Source: Cyclaneusma minus
Lineage: Eukaryota; Ascomycota; Leotiomycetes; Marthamycetales; Marthamycetaceae
NCBI GenBank assembly: GCA_037179335.1
Contig: JAKZHN010000003.1
Location: 1,674,001 to 1,738,000, forward strand
Length of the DNA stretch: 64,000 nt
Direction: 5' to 3'
Made by a program: the position numbers and the translations under genes. The notes under the pieces are model-generated. The model made no database searches, had not been told where the DNA came from, and saw only the letters and a list, made by a program, of their open reading frames with translations. The first letter of the stretch is position 1. Every line of letters starts with the position of its first letter. Below are positions 24,654-36,075 of the stretch, in pieces.

Positions 24654-25878
24654 TATTCTGCTAGACCATTAAATGACTATGCGAATCAAAACAAAAATAC
24701 TTCAATTCAATACCACCTGGCCCATTTGTTGCCTGGTGTTAAATGGAAAACCGAGAAAACGGTGTTGACTTTGAAATTCGAATGCTCCATTGCTTAAAAA
24801 AGACTCAAATGTCGAGACATTGAGTTCCCAGCTACGGTTCTTCGGCATCGTGTTACATGTACGAGACTACGAGTTTGCGAGTGGAAAAACCCGGATGAGC
24901 ACGAGCAATGCAGACTTTGGGGTTTTGGAGAGAGTCACGGAGGCGATGAACCGAATGGCGAATGGTGATAAGTTGGACGAAAAGTAATGCTCCTTTAGCA
25001 ATCAACAACAGTGTTACATTAGATAGGTGTGCGAAATTAGCAGCTGTTATTGAATGTCACAGAATGCAAGCATGGTATGGACAATGACTACAAAGTTGGC
25101 GTGAATTCTTGTCATCAATCATCATGTGAAAGCAGGCCTGTCACGTGGACGAAGCAAATCTCTTCTTTGCCTTAGAGTGTTTGTAGGTAGGTGTGTAAAG
25201 CATTATCGCTTGCTATTTAGTCTGAACTGCCAAGGCCCCTGCACTTTCTTAGAAGAATGAAATTGCAGCTCTTCCTGCGTTGCAGAAACTAGCTGTCCAA
25301 AAAGGGGGCATGTGCAACTTTTCGTTGATGAAGGCGGATCCATGGGGATCGATTGGCCTCACGCTCAGGGATGTAAGCACAAAGGAAACCGTGTTCCAAT
25401 ATACTGTAGTATGATAGGGAGCGACGTCCGGCTTGCGAAGTTGAAGAGCCAGAGCGGGAGGCCAGCTATCGACCGGCGCACTATCAACCCGCGTACTATC
25501 CTGGTACTAAGAATGGAAGTGGGATATGCGGGGGAGGGCTGTTGATGGTTTCGAAACCGGCTGTCGTGGGAGAGAAGCAGGTGCGGGAACGCGATCCACT
25601 ATTGGTCGACGCGTCTGGTGTGAGAAGACATTTGGATTTTAGTCCATAGATTGTCGCTCGAGAAGACACTTTGACTCCGGTTGATGAACTGGCGCGTGAG
25701 AATATCTTCTACTTCCGGTTGCTGAATTCTAGGGTGAGCATAGATTTCGGGATAGGAGTGGAAGCTTGCATGTGAAGTTGGATCATCATATGAGTGATGA
25801 ATCACAGCTTCGGCTTGGAGGTATGCATGGGTTCGAATCCTGGCCGAGCCATAGGCAGTGTATGAGCGAAGAATCAAC
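24654..25878. other. Intergenic between AT block and CP5
   Basis: Composition returns abruptly to normal. Small frames at 24790-24987 and 25312-25545 begin at non-ATG codons and show no features. A GGTTCGAATCC motif at about 25828-25840 resembles a tRNA T-loop (B box), but no matching D arm or anticodon arm lies upstream, so no tRNA is called. The segment also contains the CP5 3' flank. Confidence 0.45.
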
Positions 25879-27758
25879 TTAGTTGTCTTCTCCCCGTTGT
25901 TTTCCGAAGTCCAGGAAGTGTCGCTGAACCCGCAGGGGAGAGACTTGCCACTCGCAGGAACTGTACCCAAGCTCTTCCCTTAGGGGAAACCCCTTCGTTC
26001 CTCCAAAGGTGAGTTCGACATCGTTTCCAAAAACCGTTTGGCAGGCCGCGCGTAGCACCCACTCCAAGTCGCTATGGATGAAATCTTTGCGATGCGCGCA
26101 GTGATGATTCCGTCGTTTGATGTCAGAGAAGCCGGCAACAACCTCCAACATGACTTTTCTGAGACGTAGGGGACTGGTCCTATTCTCAGCAAGCCGCAAT
26201 ACCCATGTGATGGACTCCACTGGTCGCGAGCCCTTGCTCATTTGAACGCCTGGCACTCTCGCCCAATGGAGGTCTCTTGTCACCGGCAGGAAGCCATGGT
26301 CGCGTAACTGGCGCAACAGGTCCTCGATAACGACACGGTAGTACGGTCCAATCTCCATCCTAAGCGTGTCAAGTTCCAGTCTCTCCCTTGCCAAGTTACC
26401 GAAGAACCCACAAATCCGCTGCAGCTCTTTCCGAAGCCTATTTCGAAACCCGGCTTCGTTTTCCGATTTGAAGCGGACCACCATGTTAGGGGACCCCAGG
26501 ATGTGTAAGTGCTTCAACCCGGTGCGGAACGGACTTTGCTGTAATTGGAGGTCTTTGTTGCAGGTCAACACACTGAACTCAGGAACGGGCAATTCGACTT
26601 GTGTGGAGCTTCGGCAGAGGGCGAACTCGAGGATTTTGCGCAGAATCTCGTTGGGCAGACGGCTTCCTGTAGAGGCAAGTGGTTCGCAGGTCTGTGGTCT
26701 CCGCACCGCAGGTACCATTGCCTGGCTCTCTTCTGACATTTGATCACCATTGACATCCAACATGATGACTTCGTTGGCGTTCTTGGCAAGTGCATGGAAA
26801 CAACTTGCAAGCTGATAACCCAGGACGCCCCTGGGAAGGCTGCGCAGAATCAGCGACTGCGGAGAGATATCTTCCCAGTCGATCCATAGGTCATTGCCAA
26901 TCCATGGGAACGACTTGCCGTTTGGCACTATCGTAAGCTTTTTCTTGAGAGTTATGCCAGCCATATTTGCCATGTTTGTGCTGTGCTGGTGGAGGCCGTG
27001 GCAGCACCACTCGAGCTCAGGATCCCAACCGTCCAAGGAGACCTGCAGGGAAGTCAATGAGCTTTTCACCCAGGCACACCGAGAACCCCATGCTGAGATA
27101 TTGTTAAACCTGAACCTGTTCCCGCGGTTGAGAAAGAAAGTTTGGAGGGCCCCAAAAAGCTTGAGTGGCTGCGGGGTAGGCAAGGATGAGTGTCGGATGT
27201 CGTGTTCTTGGCCATGAGTGACAGGGTCGCTGCTTCTGGTGGCTCCATAGAACTCGATGTGCTGAATCATCATGGCTCTGTTGGCAACAATCGTAAGGGA
27301 GTCATCGTCGTGGCTCCGAGCAGCAAGTAGGACCGTTCCGCAAAGGAACCCGAACACCTCAGCCATATCCATCTCCCCTGTGTTAACTCTGAAGATATTT
27401 TCTCCGTAGAAGATCTTCATGCCCATTTTGTAGAACTTTCTCGAGACCAGTAAGATTTGGATATTGAAAGCAGCTTCCTGGCTTCGGGACATTTTGATTG
27501 TACCGTCGCATCCCACCTCTTCGACTAACAAAACCATCCGAAGAATCCGCACTCTGATGTCACGGGGCAGCTTGCCGAAACCGTGTGGCTTCTCCGTAGG
27601 TATGATGTTCATGTTTGCGGAAGTGCTACGTAAAAAGTCAGAAACCATGTGCTAACATGATAGAAGGTTGATGGTTTTCTGAGAGAAATAGATGGAAAGT
27701 AATGTACATACTCAAGAATGGTGCTAGCGTCCACCCCAATGGACGGCTCTGAGGACAT
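25879..27758 (-). CDS. CP5: two-module F-box/2EXR-like protein, two exons, shortened module B
   Basis: Exon 1 is 27712-27758 and exon 2 is 25879-27625; together they encode 597 residues. Exon 1 (MSSEPSIGVDASTIL) ends at a perfect GTATGT donor, and the acceptor TACGTAG with branch CTGAC gives the family's phase-2 junction. Module A is near residues 30-51 (LPRDIRVRILRMVLL) with FNIQILLVSRKFYKMG and IFYGENIF. EWCCHG is near 221 and LPRGVLGYQL follows. Module B (LPNEILRKILEFAL, near 341) lacks the following ATRNLL-CKLVFHLS block of CP3, an in-frame loss of roughly 60 residues. The rest is normal: FRTGLKHLHILG, LELDTLRMEIGP, HSDLEWVLRAAC near 531, VELTFGGTKGFPLREELGY. It is open throughout and may be functional. 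The 3-kb exon-like array lies directly upstream. Confidence 0.87.
27626..27711 (-). other. CP5 intron 1, phase 2
   Basis: An 86-nt intron with donor GTATGT, branch CTGAC about 12 nt before the acceptor, and acceptor GTAG. The exon-2 leader before the conserved ATG is 13 nt, as in CP3, CP9 and CP14. Confidence 0.8.
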
Positions 27759-27769
27759 GTTGACTTCAA

Positions 27770-30760
27770 GAGCGCTCTTCCTCGTCGGAAAGTAAGCGTC
27801 GAGAAAGGGAACTCTTTGAAGGGAGCGAAACTAATGACGAGCGGAATTGAGGTCAGATTCTAATCTTTGCAGGTTTGGAGTAAGGAGAGCATGTATTGTC
27901 GTATTGCTTCAAATAGAGGAAAGAAAAGAAAAGAAAAGAGAATAAGAATAAGCAGGAAGTGTCCAAAGGAGTGTTTCGAGAGAGAGAACTCCTTGAAGGG
28001 AGCGAAACGAATGATGAGCGAAGTGAGGTCGGATTCTAATCTTCGCTGGTCTGGAGTGAGAGAATCAGGAAGCGTGCGTAGTACTTTGCTCAAGATAAAA
28101 TTAAGAAAGAGAAGAACATGAAAAGACCTTGTTGAATCAGGCGAAAATGCTGAGCAAAGATAATCTCGGGTTCGGATCTTTGCCTCTTTACAGACTTGGA
28201 GTAAGTGAAGGATGAACGGTTGTCTTCCTCGGAATAGAATTGAAAAACAAAACAGGATTGGGGTACAGAAGCCTTTCAAAAGAACATATGGCCCCAGTCT
28301 AAGCATGCCAGTTAAGAAAGAGAAGAGAATGAAAATACCTGGTTGAATGTAGAAATTGATGAGCAAAAATGATTTCGGCTACCGATGCCTGCTGGTTTGG
28401 AGACTTGGAGTAAGCGAAGGATGAACAGTTGTGGTCTTCGGAATGAGGTGAGAGAAAGAAGAAAATTAGGAGACAGAGGCCTTTGCAAAGTACATATGAC
28501 CCCAGTTTAGCGAGTCTTAGCTCAGCCCCTGATCGAGCGTGGTCAGATATATAGCAAGCGAGACTAACCGGTAAATCCTATCTTCAAATTACCCAGCCTC
28601 GTCTCCAGTAAGATAGGCGGATTCGGAGCTTCGCTACTTAAAGACTTGGAGTAAGCAGATTTCCAATAGTTGTCTGCTCGGAATAAAGTTAAGAGAGAGA
28701 AGAAGACAAAAATACAAAGGCCATTGCAAAGAATATATGACCTTGACGGAGTGTCACCGACCCGCCCCTGATCGGACGTGATACGATTTGTAACAGGCGA
28801 AACTAACCTTGGATTCCTATTCTGCAATTTCGCAGCTTCGTCTCCAATAGGATGAGCGGATTCGGATCTTCGCTAGTTCGAGATTTGAAGTAAGCAAATG
28901 TTGAGTAGTTGTTTTGATCGGAATAAGGTTGAGAGAGAGAAAGTGAGAAAGATACGAAGGTCTTTGCAAAAAAAATACAAAACCCCAGTTAGCGTGTTGC
29001 TGCCCCTAATCGGACGTGGTGCGCTTTGTAATAGGCGAGACTAACCTTGGATCACTATCATCAAGTGTGACAGCTTCGTCTCCAACGGGATGAGCGGATT
29101 CGGATCTTTGCTGAGATTTGAAGTAAGCAAATGTTGAATAGTTGTTTTGATCGGAAAGAAAGTTGAGAGAAAGAGAAAAAGATACAAATTTTTTTGCAAA
29201 TTATAGGAAGCCCCAGTCAGCGCTCGCCGCCCCTACTCGGACGTGGTGCGTTTCATTATAGGCGAGACTAACCGTCAAGTGCTATCCTCAAGTTTCTCAA
29301 CTTCGTCTCCAATATGATAAAAAGCGGGGGGAAGAAAGTTCGAATTGGAATTATTGCTGGTCTGGAGATTGGAGTAAGCAAAACTTGAATAGCTGTTTCT
29401 CTCGGAACATCATCGAAAGAGGAGAGAAACAAAAAAGAAATATAAAGACCCTGTAAATTATACATAAATTTAGCTTGACGCGCCTTGTAGCGGAGCCCCT
29501 AATTGGACGTAGTTAGCTATATCAAAGGTGAGGCTTACCTATAAATCATATCCTGAAGTATACTAGCTTCGTCTCCCAACGGAAACATAAGAAGCCTTAT
29601 AAGTCATATATAAATTTGGTATAACGCGCGCTGGCGCCCAGCCCCTAATTGGACGTAGTCAGCTATATCACATGAGAGGCTTACCTATAGATTTTATCCG
29701 TAGGCGTCCCACCTTCGTCTCCCGATCGAAATATAGAGACCCTTGTATGTTATAGATAAATTCGGTTTGATGTGCGCTACCGCGCAGCCCCTAACCGGAC
29801 GTAGTCAGCTATACCATAGGTAAAACTTACCTACAAATCCTATCCTCTACCATCCCAGCTTCGTCTCTCGATCACAACATTGAGACCCTTCTAAGTTATA
29901 CATGATTTCGGTTTGACGCGCGCTGGCATGAAGGCCCTATTCGGACATAGTTAAAAATATCACAGGCGCGACTTACTTGCAGTTCCTATCCTCAAATATC
30001 CCAGCTTCGTCTCCCGCATAACAAATGAGGGGCGGAGGTGAGCTAGGATTTCGTCCTTTATTAACGTAGTGGAAAAACCTTGGGTCGTCGTCCCACTCAA
30101 AACAGAGCTAAGAAAGTGAGGAATATAATTCACGAGCTGCCAGGAATTCAAATGCGTCAGTTTGATTTCCCTACCCCTAATCCAACAGGATGAGATAACA
30201 TCACAGGGCAACCCACCTTAATTTACCAGCTTCGTCTCCCATATAACAAATGATGAGCGGAAGTGAATTCGGATTTCGATCTTCGTTGCCTGAGTAAAGA
30301 AAGCCTGGGTCAGAATGGTGCCCAGAATAGGGCTAGGAAAGACAGGAAAATTGTACTCCCTGAGCTGCTGAGAATCTATCTACGTTAGTTCAATTCTGCA
30401 CCCTAATCGAACTGGATAACATATTATCACATGGGTAACCAACCTTCAAACTCCTTTTTAGAACCCCCCAGCTTTATCTCCCGTACAACTGATGATGAGC
30501 AAGGAAGCATCCGGATTTCGATCTTTCTTGGCTTGAAATCATTGGAGTTTGGATTCTCCTTTTGCGTGGTGGAATGCGCCTAAGAAAGAAAAGAGAATTA
30601 AAATACGCAGACCGATGGAACATGTATATGATGCGAGATAAACTTCATCATCCGTGAGTTGGCGGGATCGGAGAATACCTCGGGGGGCAGCCAGTCATCA
30701 ATTCTTATCTTTGACTTTGTCATCTGCGTCTCCGGTTTTTCTCTGCTGTAGTGAGCACCT
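27770..30760 (-). repeat. ~3-kb tandem array of exon-like units
   Basis: About 14-15 degenerate units line up on the conserved core GAGACGAAGCTG (minus strand). Core spacing is about 230-264 bp in most of the array and 144-149 bp in a shortened run at about 29560-30000. On the minus strand the core is bracketed by splice-like signals: an acceptor preceded by CTTACTCCAA-type sequence, and a donor of GTTAGT, GTAAGC or GTAAGTC. Three well-kept cores, 28569-28633, 28808-28872 and 29046-29110, are exactly 65 nt between these signals. Most copies keep one reading frame giving an ETKLxNLRIG-like peptide. The array sits just upstream of CP5 exon 1, in the same orientation. Whether it is transcribed is unknown. 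Confidence 0.75.
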
Positions 30761-31991
30761 GTCTCAGAATATCAGTTCAGGGACTCGGTCAGCCGGGTCT
30801 GGGGAATTCTGGGGGTGAGGGTCACTGCGTCGTCTGTGGGAGCATTGGAGCGCGAGAGTCACAGCTGAGCCAGGGTTCCAATTGACAAACTCTCACTAAC
30901 TTGGTTTGCTTGAGGGCTGCAGGCAGTACACCATGTAAAAGAGCAATCAACATCTTTCTAACATTTGAGTGATGCGGATTGTGATAGATGAGGTGCCAGG
31001 CTGTGATGGTTAGCTCAACGGGATCGCAGGGAAATGAGAAAAGGTGCCAGAACTGCGAAGGGATGAAGATATAGTAGTCAAGGGATCGTATCGATTGCAA
31101 GTATGGAGGAAAAGGGAGAAACTCTCTCTCCAAAGGTCAGGCCCTCTACTCAGCCGCGTGGTAGAGGGGAAAAATGCTTTCCACGCAGCTGTTGAAATAC
31201 CGCTATCCCAACAGTGACAAGGAGACTAAAGTATGGACACAAGTCTGCTTGTTCTTAGCTGGCCATGAAAAGGTGAGATCAGAAATGATTGGGTCATTGT
31301 TGAAGATCAAATGAGGATAGCAAACTTTGCGTCATTCTGAGACAGTGCAAGTGACCTGTTAAGACAGAGCGAGAGAAGAGAGATAGACCATATAGCTCTA
31401 TCATCTAAGTACCTTACTTGGATGAGCGCACTTAGAGATCAAGATGTAGGGTAGTAGAGATGATATACGGAAAGATAGAGAAGAAAGGGAAGATACAAAG
31501 ACACACACATTTGAGAGAACAAGAACCACAGTGTGCCGAACCACACAACCCCTAGGCACACCACATGACTTCTGCAACACCATATAACCAATCAGGTGAA
31601 AGCAAATGCCCCCGCACGACATCTGTTAGGGAGGATTCCCTGGGATTGGTGAAAGAAAGGGTTTTTTTCCACGACCGGCGGCTAGTGGGTCAGCTCCGCG
31701 ACCCTCGAGCTCGCCACCCCCGCTTGCCTCAGGCACTACGCTAGGCACACCCGTCGCAGGGAACTGTGCCTCAGTTAGTTATTCTGAAGAAAAGCAATGC
31801 TTCCTACCTTAGTTATTCTTTCTTCGAGCGTATGCTTCATCGCTCACCAATCGATCAGCAAGTATTGAGAACACAAGAGCATCTCCAAATGCTGTACAAT
31901 TTTGCTCCACGGTCTCGAAGTGGTCCAGAATGTCTGGAAATCTGGATGTCGGACATGATGATGGTCCAGAAGCTGGGAATATCACATTCCG
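30761..31991. other. Intergenic between repeat array and CP6 relic
   Basis: Normal composition with no supported gene. A GC-rich patch at about 31670-31760 includes TTGCCTCAGGCAC, related to a TGCCTCAGGCA palindrome near 54130, and may be a small transposon remnant. Frames at 30822-31133 and 31401-31622 (-) are featureless. Confidence 0.4.
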
Positions 31992-32171
31992 TCACTCGAC
32001 ACTGGAGAGCTCAATGCTTCTGCCAAGAACGAGTCCCAGTTTATCTCCGGTAGTTCCGGGGTCCAAGGGATGCAAGGGGTTCTCGTCATCCAGAGGAACC
32101 ATACGCAGGATGTGTTCCTGGAGGTTGTGGGAGAGCTCCAGGCCGCGAAAGGAGTCCGCGGCAGCAGACAT
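31992..32171 (-). pseudogene. CP6 relic: module A fragment
   Basis: A 59-codon open stretch from the ATG at 32171 (MSAAADSF...) contains LELSHNLQEHILRMVPLDDE, which aligns with the module A helix of CP5 (LPRDIRVRILRMVLLVEE). The frame stops at 31992 before the FNI block, and no clear continuation is seen downstream. It is best read as a 5' fragment of another family copy. A short standalone protein cannot be excluded. Confidence 0.5.
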
Positions 32172-32686
32172 CGCGCGTAATATGCCTGAGAGAAGGTGGC
32201 ATACATTCGAAAAATGGGAATCGTGACAAGAGTGTTGGAGTAGTTCTTGTGCTGCGAACTTGGGCGGGAAGCTGCGTGCCGCGCGGGGCAGGAATCTTGA
32301 GGTTCTTGAACTGCAGCTTGGGCGGGAAGCTGCAGACTGCGCAGGAGCGCAGGCCACTTGAAGGTTCTTGATAGAGGGTGGCTCGAAAAAGTGTGAAGCT
32401 GTATGCGTGGGAGCTTGGCGAGTTGCGCTGACATTGGGGAAGCGCAGAAGACAGAAGTCGAGCGGGAGGGTGAGGATCTGTGCGATGGCAATATGTGATA
32501 TTTCAAGGACAGCCTGGTGTTGTCGGAACGACCTGGAAGTTACGAGAAGCAACCGGGTGCTGTGTATGCAAATCAGATTCATCAACCCAAGACATCAGCA
32601 TCTATATTTTGTCACTTTGTGTAAGGCGGGCCGAATTTTTAGCTATCATTCGCAGCTCATAACCTAAATATCCTCTCATCCTGCTT
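32172..32686. other. Intergenic between CP6 and CP7
   Basis: Contains two similar stretches around 32260-32340 (GCTTGGGCGGGAAGCTGC occurs twice, 50-60 bp apart), a local duplication. Two long overlapping minus-strand frames cross this region but show no domain beyond the CP6 fragment. Confidence 0.4.
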
Positions 32687-34540
32687 TCATTCTGGCTGTT
32701 CAGGGAAAGCCAAAAGCCGTTTCTGCTCCTCCATCTTCGGAACAGTCCAGTTGCAGACCGGACTTTACCTCAGTTCCTCCCTTTGAGGCCAGCTCTCGGT
32801 CCCCCCAAACTGCACAGCCAGCCCCTCTCCAAACACCCTCTTACACACAGCCTCGAGCAGCCATGTCAAGTCACTATGCATGAAGCCGTCGTAATGGCGG
32901 CATTCATCCCGGAAACTCCAAATATCCCCCTCACCCCCGATCTCCAACACCAGCTTCTTCAATCCGAAATTCGTGCTGCTGGCCGTCTTGGGCTCGGAAA
33001 GCTGCAAGGTCCACTCGATACACTCTTCCCATCCCTTGTAACGCGCCGGGCGTACACGAGGTACTCGGGTCCAGTGAATTTGCCTAGGTGCTTGTCGCTC
33101 TGGAAAGAGGGATCCGTGACGGGAGAGAGCTTTGAGCAAATCCGCAAGTACGCCATGGTGGTAGGGAGTAATCTCGATTCTGAGGACATCAAGTTGGACA
33201 TTCTGGGAAGCCAGGGTCTCGAAGCAACTAAGTTGAGGCTTCAGCAATTCTGCAAGCTCGACTTCGCGAACTGTGGTGATGACTGCCATGTGTTCGTCCT
33301 GAGGAAAGTCGTAGTGACAGAGAAGCTGGAAATCTCCGAAGACCTTGATGTTCTTGAGGAGCTGTCGGAGGGGTACGAGCGACGTGGCCAAGTCCTTGCT
33401 GACAGTCAGAACAGGCGTTTCGAGTTTTGTGGAATCCAGATCGATGCCTGAAACAGTAAATGTGGCCTGTTTGAGGAGAATTTGCTACGAGTGGTGGAAG
33501 AGAAGTTTTGAAGACACGAGAATATCTCGGACTGCCGTGCACTCTGCCTCAGCAGGCTCCGGAATATCGAGAAACCTGGAGCGATCAACACTTCTGCCGA
33601 GAGCAAACCGCATGACTCTCTGCTGTAATTCCGGGGGTAGCTTAAGGAAGGGAAATGGCTTTGGTTCCCCGCCGACCGAAACCATGGACCCGTTCTCATC
33701 TTCCTCGAAAGATGGATTTCCCAGATTGTCCAGAACCTCGCGTCGATGAGATTTGTTCAGAAGCACTTTGAACCCCTCGAGAAGCTGTAGCCCGTATTTG
33801 CCGCGCGGCACGTGGCTCAATGTCAAGGTGTTGAGATTGATGCCACTTGCCCAATTCACCGGAAAGGCACTCAAGGCACGTCCGACCAGCTCGCTTGCGC
33901 TCTGCAGCTGTCTTGCATTCTCCAACTCAGTTGCTGCGCAACACCAGTTGAACTCGGGGTCCCAGCCTTCGAGGCTCAATTCCAAATCCAAAGAACAGGC
34001 CGGAGGCGAATTGGGGTGTCTCCTCTGGTTACGCAAGTTGAAACCCGCTTTTCGATTGATGAAGAGTACTTGCAAGAGCTGTACCAACTTCTCGGCGGCC
34101 AGATCTTTGTATGGCGCGGCTCTGCACCCATGACCTTTCTTGACCTCGGGTAGACCTGTGTAGTCCGGAGTTGATTGTGTTGATGCCGAGAATCGAATGC
34201 GCCCAATGTGGGTTGCGCTGTTGGTGGTAGAGGGGACTTCGTCGAAGACATCCCACATCACGCCTTGGCTGAGGAAGCGTGAGACCTTTGTGAGTGGCAA
34301 TGCGCCAACATCCACAGTGAACAAGTTCTCGCCGTAGAAAATCTGAGATCCCATGTTGTAGACATCCTTGGAGGTCTGCAGGATGTAGATGTTGAAAACG
34401 CGCAAGTTTTCCTGGCTCGCATCGAGGACGAGGCGATCGACGCATTGGATCTCGTCGACCAGTAACAGCATGCGAAGCATGCGTTGCTGCACCTCTTCGG
34501 GTAATCGTAGGAAGCTGATAGACTTGGCGATGTTAGACAT
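32687..34540 (-). pseudogene. CP7: nearly complete two-module copy with two in-frame stops
   Basis: The start is the ATG at 34540 (MSNIAKS). Upstream codons stay open but use no ATG, and TATATA lies at 34701-34706. Module A (LRLPEEVQQRMLRMLLLVDE), FNIYILQTSKDVYNMGSQIFYGENLF, GHGCRA, FNWCCAA, VPRGKYGLQLL and module B (FPFLKLPPELQQRVMRFALG) are all intact. TAG at 33485-33487 interrupts the block corresponding to CP3 KLVFHLSRSIL; the same frame then runs on with no indel through HSDLTWLLEAVC and VQFGGTESWPQREEL. TAA at 32762-32764 cuts the last segment, after which CNWTVPKMEEQKRLL, matching the CP14 ending, runs to TGA at 32687. Frame and motifs are otherwise preserved, so it is a recent pseudogene or a gene needing readthrough or editing. 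Confidence 0.8.
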
Positions 34541-34700
34541 CCTGATCCAACTACTGAGAATGGCCAGGAGTGGATGAGTATTTGTGGTATTGATCGTCGT
34601 TATTCGGGATTGGTAATCTTCGATCGTATGATTTGTGGTCAAGAATAAAGAGAGAGAGAGAGAGAGAGACGAATCAGAAGTCAAGAGATCGTGTTGCAAA

Positions 34701-34751
34701 TATATAGCGAGCTGCGCTTCTAGCGGTGCTACCGCTTTGTCTAGCGCCTCG
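34701..34751 (-). promoter_or_regulatory. TATA box plus GCTAGCGGC-type element upstream of CP7
   Basis: Read toward CP7, an AGCGGTAGCACCGCTAG stretch and GCAGCTCGC come just before TATATATTT, about 160 bp before the ATG. The same kind of arrangement occurs before CP9 and CP14. Confidence 0.5.
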
Positions 34752-36075
34752 GTTAAACTTCCGGCAACGGCTTCAATTGGCTACTCACAATGGTGAATAA
34801 GAGCGGGTAGGTGATATTACTGGAGCCCGCTTTAAGTACTATTGTGATATTGTGATATCACTTACCACCGGTGGCTGCTTAGTCAGCACTACCTGTAAAT
34901 AGGGTCAACTTCATCACTTAGAACCTCTACTACGAGTTCCCCTTCCCTACCTAGGCAGTGTTGCGGGCGTTACGGACCGTTTGCCGGTCCAGACACATGA
35001 CGAGGTCTTGAACGGCGGTAGCAGCTCATTAATCGGGCTAGCGCCTTGATCTCACGCCTGTAGCTTAAAAAGCTTCCTGGCCTTTAACCTCTTAGATCTT
35101 CTATTCAATTATTCTTGTAATCCACCCAGTTCGCCGGTCTCACGTGACCTCTCCTGTGTAAGTCGTGATACTTAGATCACAACCTCTGTCACGATCTGGG
35201 GCTTTACAACAAAGGCGTCCAGATTCAATTCTAAACTGAAGAACCAAAGTTGAGGAGGGTCGTACGTCTTTTTAAGTAGTTTTCGTCTCCTCCTAGCTGG
35301 CCGTCTAATCACCGGGCCTCAGAGACGACGTTCACGAGACCACATCCGCTTGTGGTGACAATTCTTGTGCGCTTAGCTACGATCCTTTCAATCCTTTAAA
35401 TATTCCCAGCGTTTGAGAGTATCTACAGTAATTCAGAATATTCCAGCTGTTCAGCGACCTTCTGAATAATCGGAGGGCCTTCCAATAATCAGGAATATTT
35501 CCAGTAATCAAGAATATTTTCAGTAATCAAGAATATTTTCAGTAATTGAAAACACTCTCAGGTCGTAACTGTGGCACCCTGGCCTTACACCTCGTAATCC
35601 CAAAAAATCACCTTCTGATGAGTTAGAGATAGGTGGTAGTGTATAGTGGGGCGAAAAAAGTCTGGGTACAGTCTACAGTCTCCGAATGCTGGGGGATATT
35701 CCCAAGCACTTGGAGAAATCTAAAAGACTAGAAATATTCCAGGTAATCCTGAATATTCAAGTTGATAGGGAATATTCCGAATAACTCGGAGCGTTTTAGG
35801 TGATTTGGAATTCTCCAAACAATTGGGTATATTCCCAGTGGCCGGGAAGCTCACCAAGCCTTGATCTTAGCCCTTGGGTCATATCCAGACTTTTTCCATG
35901 GCTTTACAAATACTTGATCATTCATGAAGTCGTATAAAATCACTTAGAAATCAACTTCACAATAAAAGACTTTGGAAGAAGCTGAAATTAGGGGAATTGG
36001 GCTTCTTGGATTTAAGTGAACTATTCCGGCAAAAAGCGGCTAGTGAGAAGCTATGCGTCCCCTTTTCCCAGCAGC
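34752..36075. other. Intergenic CP7-CP8 with spacer minisatellite
   Basis: Two stretches, about 35395-35560 and 35690-35850, are built from a degenerate AT-rich unit around GAATATTCC and AGTAATTNGG with a period near 19-20 bp. A short inverted motif GTGATATTGTGATATCAC lies near 34850. The last ~75 bp before CP8 resemble the 3' flank of CP9. No gene was recognised. Confidence 0.5.

Noticed and set aside
25820..25855. A tRNA T-loop-like GGTTCGAATCC with CCGAGCCA after it
   Set aside because: No D arm, anticodon arm or matching 5' acceptor strand at the right distance; at most a truncated tRNA relic.
33446..33486. An intron removing the CP7 TAG (GTAGCAAATT...TTTCAG, 41 nt)
   Set aside because: Too short, lacks a proper branch point and is not a multiple of three, so splicing would break the downstream frame that is clearly conserved.
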